NCBI RefSeq assembly: GCF_034259425.1
Contig: NZ_JAXIVU010000024.1
Location: forward strand, 1-31,925
From: Denitrificimonas halotolerans
Lineage (GTDB): Bacteria > Pseudomonadota > Gammaproteobacteria > Pseudomonadales > Pseudomonadaceae
Direction of reading: 5' to 3'
DNA length: 31,925 nucleotides
Shown: piece after piece, positions 17,774 through 25,257 of the stretch
Layout of the letters: every line of letters begins with the position of its first letter
How positions within the stretch are numbered: position 1 is the stretch's first letter
Program-made: the position numbers and the translations under genes
The notes under the pieces: generated by a model
Told to the model about the DNA's origin: nothing
The model's database searches: none
Seen by the model: only the letters and a program-made list of their open reading frames with translations

Positions 17774-18983
17774 GCTGAGTTTTGCCGTGCTCGCACGACT
17801 GGCTATGTATGATTTATGGCATGACCGCAAGGTGTCATTTTGCATTGCAGCCTCGCTAGTCGCAGTGATTGCCCCTTTGCTTTTATTGTTTGGTTTAAAG
17901 CACGGGGTGGTCAACCAGTTGCAAGAAGATTTGTTGAGCGACCCACGTAACCTTGAAGTGAAAATGTTGGCAAGTGGTGCTTACACGGCTGAGTGGATTG
18001 AGCAGTTACAACAGATGCCTGAAGTGGGTTTTGCCATTGGGCAAACGCGTTCATTAAATACCCAAGCTGACTTAGTGGTTGATAAGCGCCATTTTGTTGA
18101 GAATGCAGAAGTGATTCCCACTGCAGCTCATGATCCGTTATTGAATACGGCTATGAGTGATTTAAGCGAAGGGCAAGTGATCTTAAGCTATAGCGCAGCG
18201 CAGCGTTTAAAGGTTCAAGTAGGTGATTCATTGCGTATGCGAGTACTGCGCAAGTTGAATCAAATCAATGAGCGTGGTGAGTTGCAATTACAAGTGGTTG
18301 CAGTTTTAGATGCAGCGCGCTTTCCTCGTCCTGCAGCGTTTGTAAACTTACCTTTACTCATTGCATTAGAAGCATTTCGTGATGGCTTTAAGTTGCCTGA
18401 ACTGGGCTTAGCAACAGGGGTGGAAAGGCATGAGCGGCCTATAAGTTTTTCCAAGGTGCGCTTGTATGCAAGCAGTGTTGATGATGTTGCGCCTTTGACC
18501 GATTGGTTAGCAGAGCGGCATATTGAAAGTGGGAGCCGTTTGGCTGAGATTGAGAGCGTGAAAGCGATTAATCAAGTGCTGACGCTCATCTTTTTAGTGA
18601 TTGCCATTACTGCGTTAGTGGGGTGTATCGCTTCATTAATAGGTGCGTTTTTAGCGAATATTGATCGTAAACGTAAAGACTTAGCTGTTTTAAGGTTGCT
18701 AGGTTTTACTCATTTAGGGGTAGGGCTGTATGTAGTTATTCAAGCCTTACTGATTACCTTACTGGCTTACATTGCGGGCTTAGGATTGTATTTCGTTGCC
18801 AGTGAATTGTTTAATCAGTTGCTCGTCGGGCATCAAAGCACTAGCGAGTTCAGCTGCCAAATCACTCTGGTACATGCAGTGATTGCGCTTTTATTTTCGA
18901 TGTTTGTGGCTGTACTGGTGTCATGCATCGGTGCATTACGCGCTATTGCTATTGAACCTGCGGAGAGTTTACGTGAACTATAA
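17760..18983 (+). CDS. tagS: FtsX/LolE-type ABC permease (TagS-like)
   Basis: A 407-residue inner-membrane protein with the four-helix FtsX/MacB topology. The first membrane helix is at about 25-47, a periplasmic domain spans 48-270, and three C-terminal helices lie near 273-300, 319-347 and 369-395; it ends in the typical IEPAESLREL tail. I chose the TTG at 17760 because AGGGGAG lies seven to eight bases upstream and the N-terminus LSFAVLARLAMYDLWHDRK is typical. Longer reading would run inside the ATPase gene. The pair with the upstream ATPase is like TagS/TagT, which signal across the inner membrane in the threonine phosphorylation pathway. Substrate transport need not be involved. Confidence 0.82.
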   Translation: MRSSKLSFAVLARLAMYDLWHDRKVSFCIAASLVAVIAPLLLLFGLKHGVVNQLQEDLLSDPRNLEVKMLASGAYTAEWIEQLQQMPEVGFAIGQTRSLNTQADLVVDKRHFVENAEVIPTAAHDPLLNTAMSDLSEGQVILSYSAAQRLKVQVGDSLRMRVLRKLNQINERGELQLQVVAVLDAARFPRPAAFVNLPLLIALEAFRDGFKLPELGLATGVERHERPISFSKVRLYASSVDDVAPLTDWLAERHIESGSRLAEIESVKAINQVLTLIFLVIAITALVGCIASLIGAFLANIDRKRKDLAVLRLLGFTHLGVGLYVVIQALLITLLAYIAGLGLYFVASELFNQLLVGHQSTSEFSCQITLVHAVIALLFSMFVAVLVSCIGALRAIAIEPAESLREL

Positions 18984-20520
18984 AAATCTGCTGAAGTTGA
19001 CAGTATTAGGTGCTGCGGTAAGTTTTGCTTGTTACGTCCAGGCAGACATTACGTGGAGTGAAAAACATTACAACCCAGCGCCACTGGAAGATGATGTGAT
19101 CTTGCCCATGCCTTGTGGCGGGGCAATGGCCTTTCGTAAAGTCATGATACCTGTAGCGGGACCGTTGGATGATTATGCGATTGAGCTTGGGCAGAAAAAC
19201 GAAGAGTGGGGGTATGTGGAATATACTCGCCCAGAGTTTATTGCTGGAAGTTTTACTGAAAAAGGTAATAAGTCACGTTATTACTTGATGGCTAAGTATG
19301 AAACGACCGAGCTGCAATATAAAGCGATGCAAGGTGAAGCTTGTGTAAAGTCTTCCAATAAATTGCGTTTGCCGGTGGTTAATAACAGTTGGTTCAGCGC
19401 TGTTCAAGCAGCAGATAAATATAATTTATGGTTACGTGAAAATGCTCCACAATCGCTGCCTACAGAGGATGGGGTACAGGGCTATTTGCGCCTGCCAACG
19501 GAGGTTGAGTGGGAGTTTGCTGCACGTGGTGGAATCAATGTTGTGACCTCTGAATTTCGAGATTTGCGTTATCCCATGGAGGAAGGTATCAACAGTTATG
19601 AGTGGTTTGCCGGTGCTCAGTCAGCTAACGGTAAGTTACAGCTCAGTGGTTTATTGAAGCCCAACCCTTTAGGTTTGCACGATATGCTCGGTAACGCTTC
19701 AGAAATGATGTTCGAGTCCTTTCGTTTAAACAAGATTAATCGCAGCCATGGTCAGGCAGGTGGGTACATCGTGCGTGGTGGTAACTACCTTACTCAGCAA
19801 GCCGATATAACCAATACTAGTCGTCGTGAGGAGCCTTATTACTCTGCAACTGGTGAACAAACACAAAAGACGCATGGTTTCCGCCTTGTGTTAACAGCGC
19901 CAGTGTTAACCTCTCGAGAACGGGTAGCCAGTATTAACGACAGTTGGAAAAGATTGGGTACAGGCAATGAAAATGATGGAAGCAAGAAAACTACAGCAGA
20001 TCTGGCGAAGATTACTGCCAATGTAGAAGATAGTGCGTTAAAAGAGCAGTTAGAAAAAGTTGAAAGGCAATTGCGCTCCAGTAATCAGATGCAGAAAGAA
20101 TCAGAAAATAAAGCCATTCAAGCAAGCCTACAGCTAGGAGCGTTTTTATGCACCAAAATGTTAGATGATGGCTTGTTTGTTGAGCATTTAGAAACCAGTT
20201 ATGGCAATTACTGCTCCAATGAAATGTATAACGATCGCTGCCCAGGTCTTAAAGAGAAGTTGGATGCACAAAAAGATAGCTTAGGTAAGTTGCAAAATTA
20301 TTATGCAAGCAGCTTGATTGAGGCTTCGCGTTATGGTTTGTCGGCGTTTACTGAGCAAGTGCCAGTGATGGAGAACATCATTGATACTAATCTTCATTTA
20401 AAATCATTGAAGCCATTTTTAACAACGCATTGGCAACATCAGCAGTTTTATTTAAAAACTCAACAAATAAAAAAGAGCGCGTGGCTCAATGATTGTAAAG
20501 CGTTAGCTGTGCAAAAATAA
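18973..20520 (+). CDS. tagR: Periplasmic FGE/SUMF1-fold protein (TagR-like), probably non-catalytic
   Basis: A 515-residue exported protein. The GTG at 18973 follows GGAGAG by six bases, overlaps the permease gene by 11 bases, and gives a signal peptide ending near YVQA (residue 24). The formylglycine-generating-enzyme fold covers about 100-307: RLPTEVEWEFAARGG (173-187), PNPLGLHDMLGNASEM (230-245), VRGGNY (267-272) and HGFRLVL (301-307). No cysteine lies in the part that carries the two active-site cysteines of true FGEs, so it is probably a binding domain, as proposed for TagR. A coiled coil (about 345-400) and a helical C-terminus follow, which is longer than a simple SUMF1 domain. It may contact the lipoproteins encoded downstream. 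Confidence 0.83.
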   Translation: MNYKNLLKLTVLGAAVSFACYVQADITWSEKHYNPAPLEDDVILPMPCGGAMAFRKVMIPVAGPLDDYAIELGQKNEEWGYVEYTRPEFIAGSFTEKGNKSRYYLMAKYETTELQYKAMQGEACVKSSNKLRLPVVNNSWFSAVQAADKYNLWLRENAPQSLPTEDGVQGYLRLPTEVEWEFAARGGINVVTSEFRDLRYPMEEGINSYEWFAGAQSANGKLQLSGLLKPNPLGLHDMLGNASEMMFESFRLNKINRSHGQAGGYIVRGGNYLTQQADITNTSRREEPYYSATGEQTQKTHGFRLVLTAPVLTSRERVASINDSWKRLGTGNENDGSKKTTADLAKITANVEDSALKEQLEKVERQLRSSNQMQKESENKAIQASLQLGAFLCTKMLDDGLFVEHLETSYGNYCSNEMYNDRCPGLKEKLDAQKDSLGKLQNYYASSLIEASRYGLSAFTEQVPVMENIIDTNLHLKSLKPFLTTHWQHQQFYLKTQQIKKSAWLNDCKALAVQK

Positions 20521-20627
20521 ATAAGTTAGCCAGCAAATGAATGCGTTTTAACATAGCCTTTTTAAGCTAGAAATTAGGCTCAAATAACATCAACAGTTTA
20601 TTTAAACCATGTCAAAGGATCGCTTCA

Positions 20628-21353
20628 ATGCACCAAAGTAAATTATTCAATCGTACAACGCTTGCTAGCTTTGTTATGTCTTGCGCTATTTTAGTATCAG
20701 GCTGTGCAGCCACCGGCAGTCATATGTTGGGTAGCTCTGCAGACCCACGTTTGACGAATAATGATACGGCTCAGTTCTTTAGTAAGTCAGGCTATCAAGC
20801 CTGTGCAGCTGCTGCCGGTGTAGGTGTATTAGCATGCTTGGCGTCAAACTCAAGTAATAAAGCGGCATGCGCAATAGCCGCAGGTATTGCTGCTTGTGGC
20901 GTGGCTATGGGAGCAAATTACTATTTAGATGATCGTCGTTCAAAATACTCTGATACGAATCAGCGTTTACAAGTGATGACACAAGATATTCAGGAAGATA
21001 CACAGCGTGTGGTGCAGCGCACCCAAGTGGCGCAACGTGTGATTGTTGATGACAAAGCAAAGCTTGCGCAGATTCAGAAAGATCTATCGAGTAAGCGTCT
21101 TGACATTGCGCAAGCGAATAAGGACTTGGCAACCATTGATAGCAATATTGCTTTATTGAATAAAGACCTGACAAACATGAAGGCTAAAGCAGACGAGTAT
21201 GCGAAGGCAGCACAAAAAGAGCGTGCTGAAGGAGCAGGTAATAAAGTGAACCAGATGGATCGAGAAATTGAGCGTATGAATCAAAAAGTAGCGCTGCTTG
21301 AAAATGAAATTGAGGGTTTGTTTAGTCAACGTTCAGCAATCACACTAGGATAA
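20628..21353 (+). CDS. Coiled-coil lipoprotein (TagQ-position), probably outer membrane
   Basis: A 241-residue lipoprotein with lipobox LVSGC, giving Cys26 followed by Ala, which favours outer-membrane sorting. Residues about 55-90 are a small-residue, Ala/Gly/Cys-rich hydrophobic stretch (AAAAGVGVLACLA; AIAAGIAACGVAMGANYY), like glycine-zipper segments that pack in membranes. A long coiled coil fills 105-240. AAGGAT precedes the ATG. It occupies the place of TagQ relative to tagR, and TagQ is also an outer-membrane lipoprotein; I did not recognise direct sequence identity, so no symbol is given. It follows tagR after a gap of 107 bases, which could hold a secondary promoter. Confidence 0.75.
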   Translation: MHQSKLFNRTTLASFVMSCAILVSGCAATGSHMLGSSADPRLTNNDTAQFFSKSGYQACAAAAGVGVLACLASNSSNKAACAIAAGIAACGVAMGANYYLDDRRSKYSDTNQRLQVMTQDIQEDTQRVVQRTQVAQRVIVDDKAKLAQIQKDLSSKRLDIAQANKDLATIDSNIALLNKDLTNMKAKADEYAKAAQKERAEGAGNKVNQMDREIERMNQKVALLENEIEGLFSQRSAITLG

Positions 21354-21357
21354 AACA

Positions 21358-21852
21358 ATGAAAAAAATCGTTTTAAGCTGTTTGGTGTTGAGTACAGCGG
21401 TGCTTAGTGGTTGTGCAACACAAGGTCACTGTGACGCCACTAAAACTGACCCTAGTATGTTAGAAAAGCTAAATTGTGATCTAGGTGGTGGCTATCAGCG
21501 TCAAGTTAGACAAAATGAACAGGCGGTTTTGGATGCACGGGCTGAAAATGCCATGTTCCATGCAATTTATGTGGAGATTGAAGAGCAACGTAAAGCTGTG
21601 CGTCAAGATTTGGCCGGGCAGCAGCAGCAACTGGCTAAGCTACAAGCTAATTTGAACCAGTTATTAGGACGCTTAAAAACTAAATATGCGCATAAGAGCG
21701 ACACGCTGCAAAAAATCTCTGAGCTTGAAACGCAGGTTGCTGCTTTACAGCAATCAGGTGCTCATGACCCACGCAGTATTCAGGCCAAACAGCAAGAACT
21801 TGCTGAGCTACAACGAAAAATCAGTCACTTAGAACTCAGCTTAGGTTACTGA
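21358..21852 (+). CDS. Small coiled-coil lipoprotein
   Basis: A 164-residue lipoprotein with signal peptide MKKIVLSCLVLSTAVLSGC; lipidation would be at Cys19 with Ala at +2, predicting the outer membrane. The mature part is nearly all coiled coil (QKISELETQVAALQ; QQELAELQRKISHLELS). The start lies four bases after the previous stop with AGGA upstream, so it is co-translated with the other lipoprotein. Both may extend helices from the outer membrane into the periplasm toward the FGE and vWA proteins. No named family was recognised. Confidence 0.72.
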   Translation: MKKIVLSCLVLSTAVLSGCATQGHCDATKTDPSMLEKLNCDLGGGYQRQVRQNEQAVLDARAENAMFHAIYVEIEEQRKAVRQDLAGQQQQLAKLQANLNQLLGRLKTKYAHKSDTLQKISELETQVAALQQSGAHDPRSIQAKQQELAELQRKISHLELSLGY

Positions 21853-21903
21853 CTGAGCGTATCTCATGCGGTAATACAGCAGTGTTGCCGCTTTGAGGGT
21901 TAA

Positions 21904-23181
21904 ATGATCATGTTTATGCAGCGTATTGTTCGTAGCTCAGAAACCTATTCATCGCTTGATAGCCGTATACACAACTGCAACCAAATACTCAACGAGGTTT
22001 GTCCGCCGCACTTAGCTCAACTATTTGCAGTGTGTAGACAAGGCAGTGATGGTTTGGTGGAATGGTGGTCACCACTTGGAGGGCAGGCGATTCCTTTGGC
22101 CGCGTTGTCTTCAGATCAGCAAGCCCGACTGCTTAAGATTTTTGAACAACGTAAAGAGTCGTTAGCAGAGATTGCTGCAGAATTGGATGGCTCAGGGCAA
22201 GCTGAGGCTGCTCAACAGATTCGAGAGCGACTTACTGAAAGTGATTTAAGTCACTTGTATAGCATTGATAATCATCCTGTAGTGGTGAACTGGCACCGAT
22301 CTGCTGTAAAGCAGGCAGTGGCAACAGCTGTGCCGGTAGATGCTGCGAAGAAAAGACGCTGGTGGCCTTGGTTGTTATTATTGCTCTTGCTTTTGTTGGC
22401 TGCGGTGTTGGCTTTGTTTTGGTATTGGCAAAAAGGTGGCTTAAATTCTCAGCCAGCGTCTACCCCACCCGCTGAAACGATAGAATCTATACCGGCGTCT
22501 ATAGACAGTTATGCATGCCGGCCTCAAACAGGGCAGCCTATACCTGAGCTCGTTACAGTATTCGATACTTCAGGCTCTATGACGCTCAATATTCACGCTA
22601 CGGCTGAGGATGAATATCTATGGTTGCGTCGAGATGTGCCTGGTGTGATGGATTTAGACCATCTGATGCGCATTATGAGTGAGCCGACTCGAGAGCAAGT
22701 GGCGAAGCGGGCTTATGCTGAAATGCTGGCGAGCCTACATCCAGACATTGCGACTCGTCTTATCACTTTCCAAGGTTGTGAGACCGTGGTAGATCATGGT
22801 TTATATGATGCATCGCAGCGTTCACTACTGATGCAAACCTTACAAGGTATTGCAGCAGACTACGGTACACCGCTGACAGCCAGTCTCAGGCATGCTGCAG
22901 CAAGTGTAGATGGCGTCAATGCAGATGCTGTGATTATCTTATTTATAGATGGTGAGGATGGCTGCGGTGAAGATGTGTGTGCGCTCAGTGAGCAGTTAGC
23001 TCAGAGCCAGCCACGTTTAAAAGTGAATGTGGTTGATGTCAGTGGCAATGGCTTATCACATTGTGTAGCCCAAGCAACAGGTGGCCGCATTTACAGTACA
23101 CAAGATATAGCACAGATCAGTGAGGTTTTTGTTCAGGCTGTAGCAGAGTTAGCGGATGGAGAATGTCACTCTGCGGAATGA
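21904..23181 (+). CDS. Membrane-anchored vWA-domain protein with SrfA-like N-terminal domain
   Basis: A 425-residue single-pass inner-membrane protein closing the locus. The cytoplasmic part (1-150) contains LVEWWSPLGGQAIPL (51-65) and LYSIDNHPVVVNW (118-130), which line up with VIDWYSNCPGDVVPW and VYLVNGFAVLTFW in the SrfA-like protein. KKRRWWPW leads into nine Leu (membrane helix about 155-173). The periplasmic half is a vWA domain with a full MIDAS motif DTSGS (221-225), a later FIDGEDGCGEDVC loop, and several cysteines likely to form disulfides. GAGGG just upstream supports the start. It is probably a metal-dependent protein-binding partner of the periplasmic components. Confidence 0.8.
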   Translation: MIMFMQRIVRSSETYSSLDSRIHNCNQILNEVCPPHLAQLFAVCRQGSDGLVEWWSPLGGQAIPLAALSSDQQARLLKIFEQRKESLAEIAAELDGSGQAEAAQQIRERLTESDLSHLYSIDNHPVVVNWHRSAVKQAVATAVPVDAAKKRRWWPWLLLLLLLLLAAVLALFWYWQKGGLNSQPASTPPAETIESIPASIDSYACRPQTGQPIPELVTVFDTSGSMTLNIHATAEDEYLWLRRDVPGVMDLDHLMRIMSEPTREQVAKRAYAEMLASLHPDIATRLITFQGCETVVDHGLYDASQRSLLMQTLQGIAADYGTPLTASLRHAAASVDGVNADAVIILFIDGEDGCGEDVCALSEQLAQSQPRLKVNVVDVSGNGLSHCVAQATGGRIYSTQDIAQISEVFVQAVAELADGECHSAE

Positions 23182-23335
23182 TCGTGATTAGCTCGCACGT
23201 GTTAAATCGTATTAGGCTGCGCTAAACAAGCTAGTGACTACACAATTTAAAAGCTAAGTGTTAAGTTGCTTTGACACAAGTATGTATAACAGAAGCTTCC
23301 AGCCATATGGGAGAGTGAATCAATAAGGAGTATGA

Positions 23336-23887
23336 ATGAGTATTTTATATCTGCATGGTTTTGCATCAGCGGTTAAAAGAATCAGCAAAAAATATGATGA
23401 GCTGGGAAAAATCGATAAGGTGGTAGCCTTTGCTCCTGATTACAGTGAAGGCTTTGCAAGCGTATTAAGTAGCACCTTTGCTTTTGTTCGAGAGCAAGGC
23501 AACATTAAAGGTGTTGTTGGAACATCTATGGGTGGGTATCTTGCATCGCATATTGCCGCGCAGTTAAAAGTGCCCTGTGTAGCGATTAACCCGTCAATTC
23601 AACCTAGCGAATCGTTAAAGAAATATGTGGGCAAGCACCATAACCACGATGGTAGTGTTTATGAGTTGACCGTTGCGCAAGTAAGCACCTATCCTGACTT
23701 TAATACAGCAGCTAATAGTTTGATTATCGTCAGTAATAATGATGCAGTGATTCCTCCGCAGCTGACACAAGCATTTGCTCAAGAAAAACACATTCCTATT
23801 ATCAGTTGTGACTATGGTGATCATCGTTTTGAAGATATTTCATCATTAATGACGCCTATCACTGAGCACCTACAGCCGGCGCAGTAA
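23336..23887 (+). CDS. YqiA/UPF0227-type alpha/beta-fold esterase
   Basis: A 183-residue soluble alpha/beta hydrolase of the YqiA/YcfP family. It begins ILYLHGFAS, has the nucleophile elbow GTSMGG (Ser64), an acid in SNNDAVIPP (Asp136) and a catalytic His in GDHRF (His163), so the triad is complete. The length fits the family. AAGGAG lies eight bases before the ATG, and a Rho-independent terminator starts in the last codons, so it is a single-gene unit. It is separated by 154 bases from the srf/tag-like locus and its natural substrate is unknown; YqiA-type enzymes hydrolyse short acyl esters. Confidence 0.85.
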   Translation: MSILYLHGFASAVKRISKKYDELGKIDKVVAFAPDYSEGFASVLSSTFAFVREQGNIKGVVGTSMGGYLASHIAAQLKVPCVAINPSIQPSESLKKYVGKHHNHDGSVYELTVAQVSTYPDFNTAANSLIIVSNNDAVIPPQLTQAFAQEKHIPIISCDYGDHRFEDISSLMTPITEHLQPAQ

Positions 23888-23915
23888 TTACAGACTGTGC
23901 CGGCTAAATTTTTAT
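23874..23915 (+). terminator. Rho-independent terminator of the YqiA-like gene
   Basis: Arms at 23874-23884 and 23895-23905 (AGCCGGCGCAG / CTGTGCCGGCT) pair with one wobble around a 10-base loop and are followed by AAATTTTTATTG. The first arm overlaps the end of the coding sequence. It separates this gene from the convergent cytochrome c gene. Confidence 0.75.
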
Positions 23916-24394
23916 TGTTTATGCAATGTCAGTGCTTTTTGTTGCTCAACTGCGTGCTTGGGCCATGAGCTTTTAATATATGCCAGCACAGCATGGATCT
24001 CATGTGTGCTAAGTAGATCTTTGTAAGCTGGCATATCACTGACATAACCGACGGGCGCAGTAATGCCAGGTCTTAAGCCATGCTGAGTGATATCTATAAG
24101 TAACGCATCAGCGTGGTGCCAAGTGTGACCAGTGGCGTCATGTGGAGGTGCGGGTAAGCGCCCGTTAGGTTTACGGGTTCGCCAGTTGGGTTCACCTTCT
24201 AAATTCACACCATGGCATGTAGCGCAGTGTGCCGCGTATATGGGTTGCCCCTCAGCGACCAGCTGTTTATTGGTAGGGTCAATATAGGTCCAGTTGACGC
24301 TTTCCGTAGAGCTGTTCATGAAGGTCTGGGTTGCCAGTGCCACAGCTCCGATAATCGCAGCAGTGAAAATAATCGTTTTAACGCTTATTGTCAT
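23912..24394 (-). CDS. Membrane-anchored or periplasmic c-type cytochrome
   Basis: A 160-residue monohaem cytochrome c. An N-terminal hydrophobic segment (residues 6-22) is a signal peptide or anchor. The haem motif CATCH is at 57-61 and a likely axial Met lies in YVSDMPAYKD. The frame stays open 14 codons further upstream, but the ATG at 24394 with a weak GAG site gives a normal export signal. It lies 60 bases after the cupredoxin gene in the same direction, so the two probably form an operon. The pair (a blue-copper-type protein and a cytochrome c) next to a copper two-component system suggests electron transfer or copper handling in the periplasm; the donor and acceptor are unknown. Confidence 0.87.
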   Translation of the reverse strand: MTISVKTIIFTAAIIGAVALATQTFMNSSTESVNWTYIDPTNKQLVAEGQPIYAAHCATCHGVNLEGEPNWRTRKPNGRLPAPPHDATGHTWHHADALLIDITQHGLRPGITAPVGYVSDMPAYKDLLSTHEIHAVLAYIKSSWPKHAVEQQKALTLHKQ

Positions 24395-24454
24395 CGTTAT
24401 GACTCGATAGGTTGTCAGTAAGGGGCATGCAAGCACCGTATGATGCGGTGCTTA

Positions 24455-25039
24455 TTATTTGACGTGAATTTTACCTGTCATACCAGCTTCGGTGTGGCCT
24501 GGAATTAAGCAAGCAAAATCAACCGTAATAGCTTTATCAAAGTGCCAAATTAACTCGCCGCTTTGACCGGGCTCTAAGGAGAGCATGTTGGGCTCATCAT
24601 GGTGCTCCATGTCAGGCATGGCCAACATCTCTTGAGCGTGGGCTTTGAGTTCCGCTAGGGAGCCCATCACCATTTCATGGGGTAGCTGGCCAGTATTTTT
24701 AATTGCAAAGCGAATGATTTCACCAGCTTGGATATCGATGTTACTGGGGGTGAAGCGCATGGTGTCGTCCATACTCATTTCAATGGTGCGGTCGACTTTG
24801 GCTGGATCACCGGGTTTGCCATAGGCATGCAGTTGCTCGTGATGATGTCCACTTGTTTGTGCCATATGTTCGCTATGCTGCATGTGTGTACCGTGCATAC
24901 CAGTAGAACCGTGGTGCATGTTACCCATTGCATGCGCAGATTGCGGCATCATATGGTGGCCGGTTGTGTTGTCACCTGCCGCCAAAGCCAACAGTGGTAA
25001 GGTACTTAAAGTCAGTAATGTGAGTGACGTCCTTAGCAT
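24455..25039 (-). CDS. Cupredoxin with Met/His-rich N-terminal region
   Basis: A 194-residue periplasmic copper protein. The signal peptide ends near ALA-AGD (residue 21). Residues 27-72 are extremely His/Met-rich (HHMMP, NMHH, MHGTHMQH, GHHHEQ), a likely copper-buffering tail. The cupredoxin fold follows, with type-1 copper ligands visible as His121 (LPHEM), Cys177, His182 and Met187 (FACLIPGHTEAGM). The ATG at 25039, with GGAG six bases upstream, is preferred over an in-frame TTG 12 bases earlier. It diverges from the copR/copS-like genes, and a palindromic box at 25125-25142 in the shared region makes copper-induced expression likely. Confidence 0.88.
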   Translation of the reverse strand: MLRTSLTLLTLSTLPLLALAAGDNTTGHHMMPQSAHAMGNMHHGSTGMHGTHMQHSEHMAQTSGHHHEQLHAYGKPGDPAKVDRTIEMSMDDTMRFTPSNIDIQAGEIIRFAIKNTGQLPHEMVMGSLAELKAHAQEMLAMPDMEHHDEPNMLSLEPGQSGELIWHFDKAITVDFACLIPGHTEAGMTGKIHVK

Positions 25040-25124
25040 AATATTCTCCAACGGATTTAAAGGTGATGTAATGAATGTATGGCTGTACTTTACTTTAACG
25101 TGGCTTTCTACAGGATGACGGGAT

Positions 25125-25142
25125 CATTACATTTTTGTAATG
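25125..25142. promoter_or_regulatory. Palindromic CopR/CusR-type operator
   Basis: CATTACA-TTTT-TGTAATG is a perfect 7-base inverted repeat in the divergent region between the cupredoxin gene and the response regulator gene. It has the shape of boxes bound by CopR/CusR-type regulators (two TGTAAT- or TGTCAT-like halves). A second short dyad, GTCAT-CTTG-ATGAC, lies at 25148-25161. Assignment to the adjacent regulator is by position. Confidence 0.6.
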
Positions 25143-25257
25143 TTTGAGTCATCTTGATGACAGTCGGAGCAGGTTAGAGTCGGAGTGCTATATACCTTCT
25201 AGTTATGTTGTCCATCGTTTGGGCATAGCTCAACTCAGTACACCATGAGGCGCACCC

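Noticed and set aside
17078..18983. MacB-type macrolide exporter
   Set aside because: There is no MacA adaptor beside it, the ATPase and permease are separate, and the flanking vWA and FGE genes fit a TagTS reading better.
14061..23181. Type VI secretion structural genes near the Tag-like module
   Set aside because: I looked for TssB/C, Hcp, VgrG, ClpV, TssJ/L/M and FHA features; none of the proteins in the window fits.
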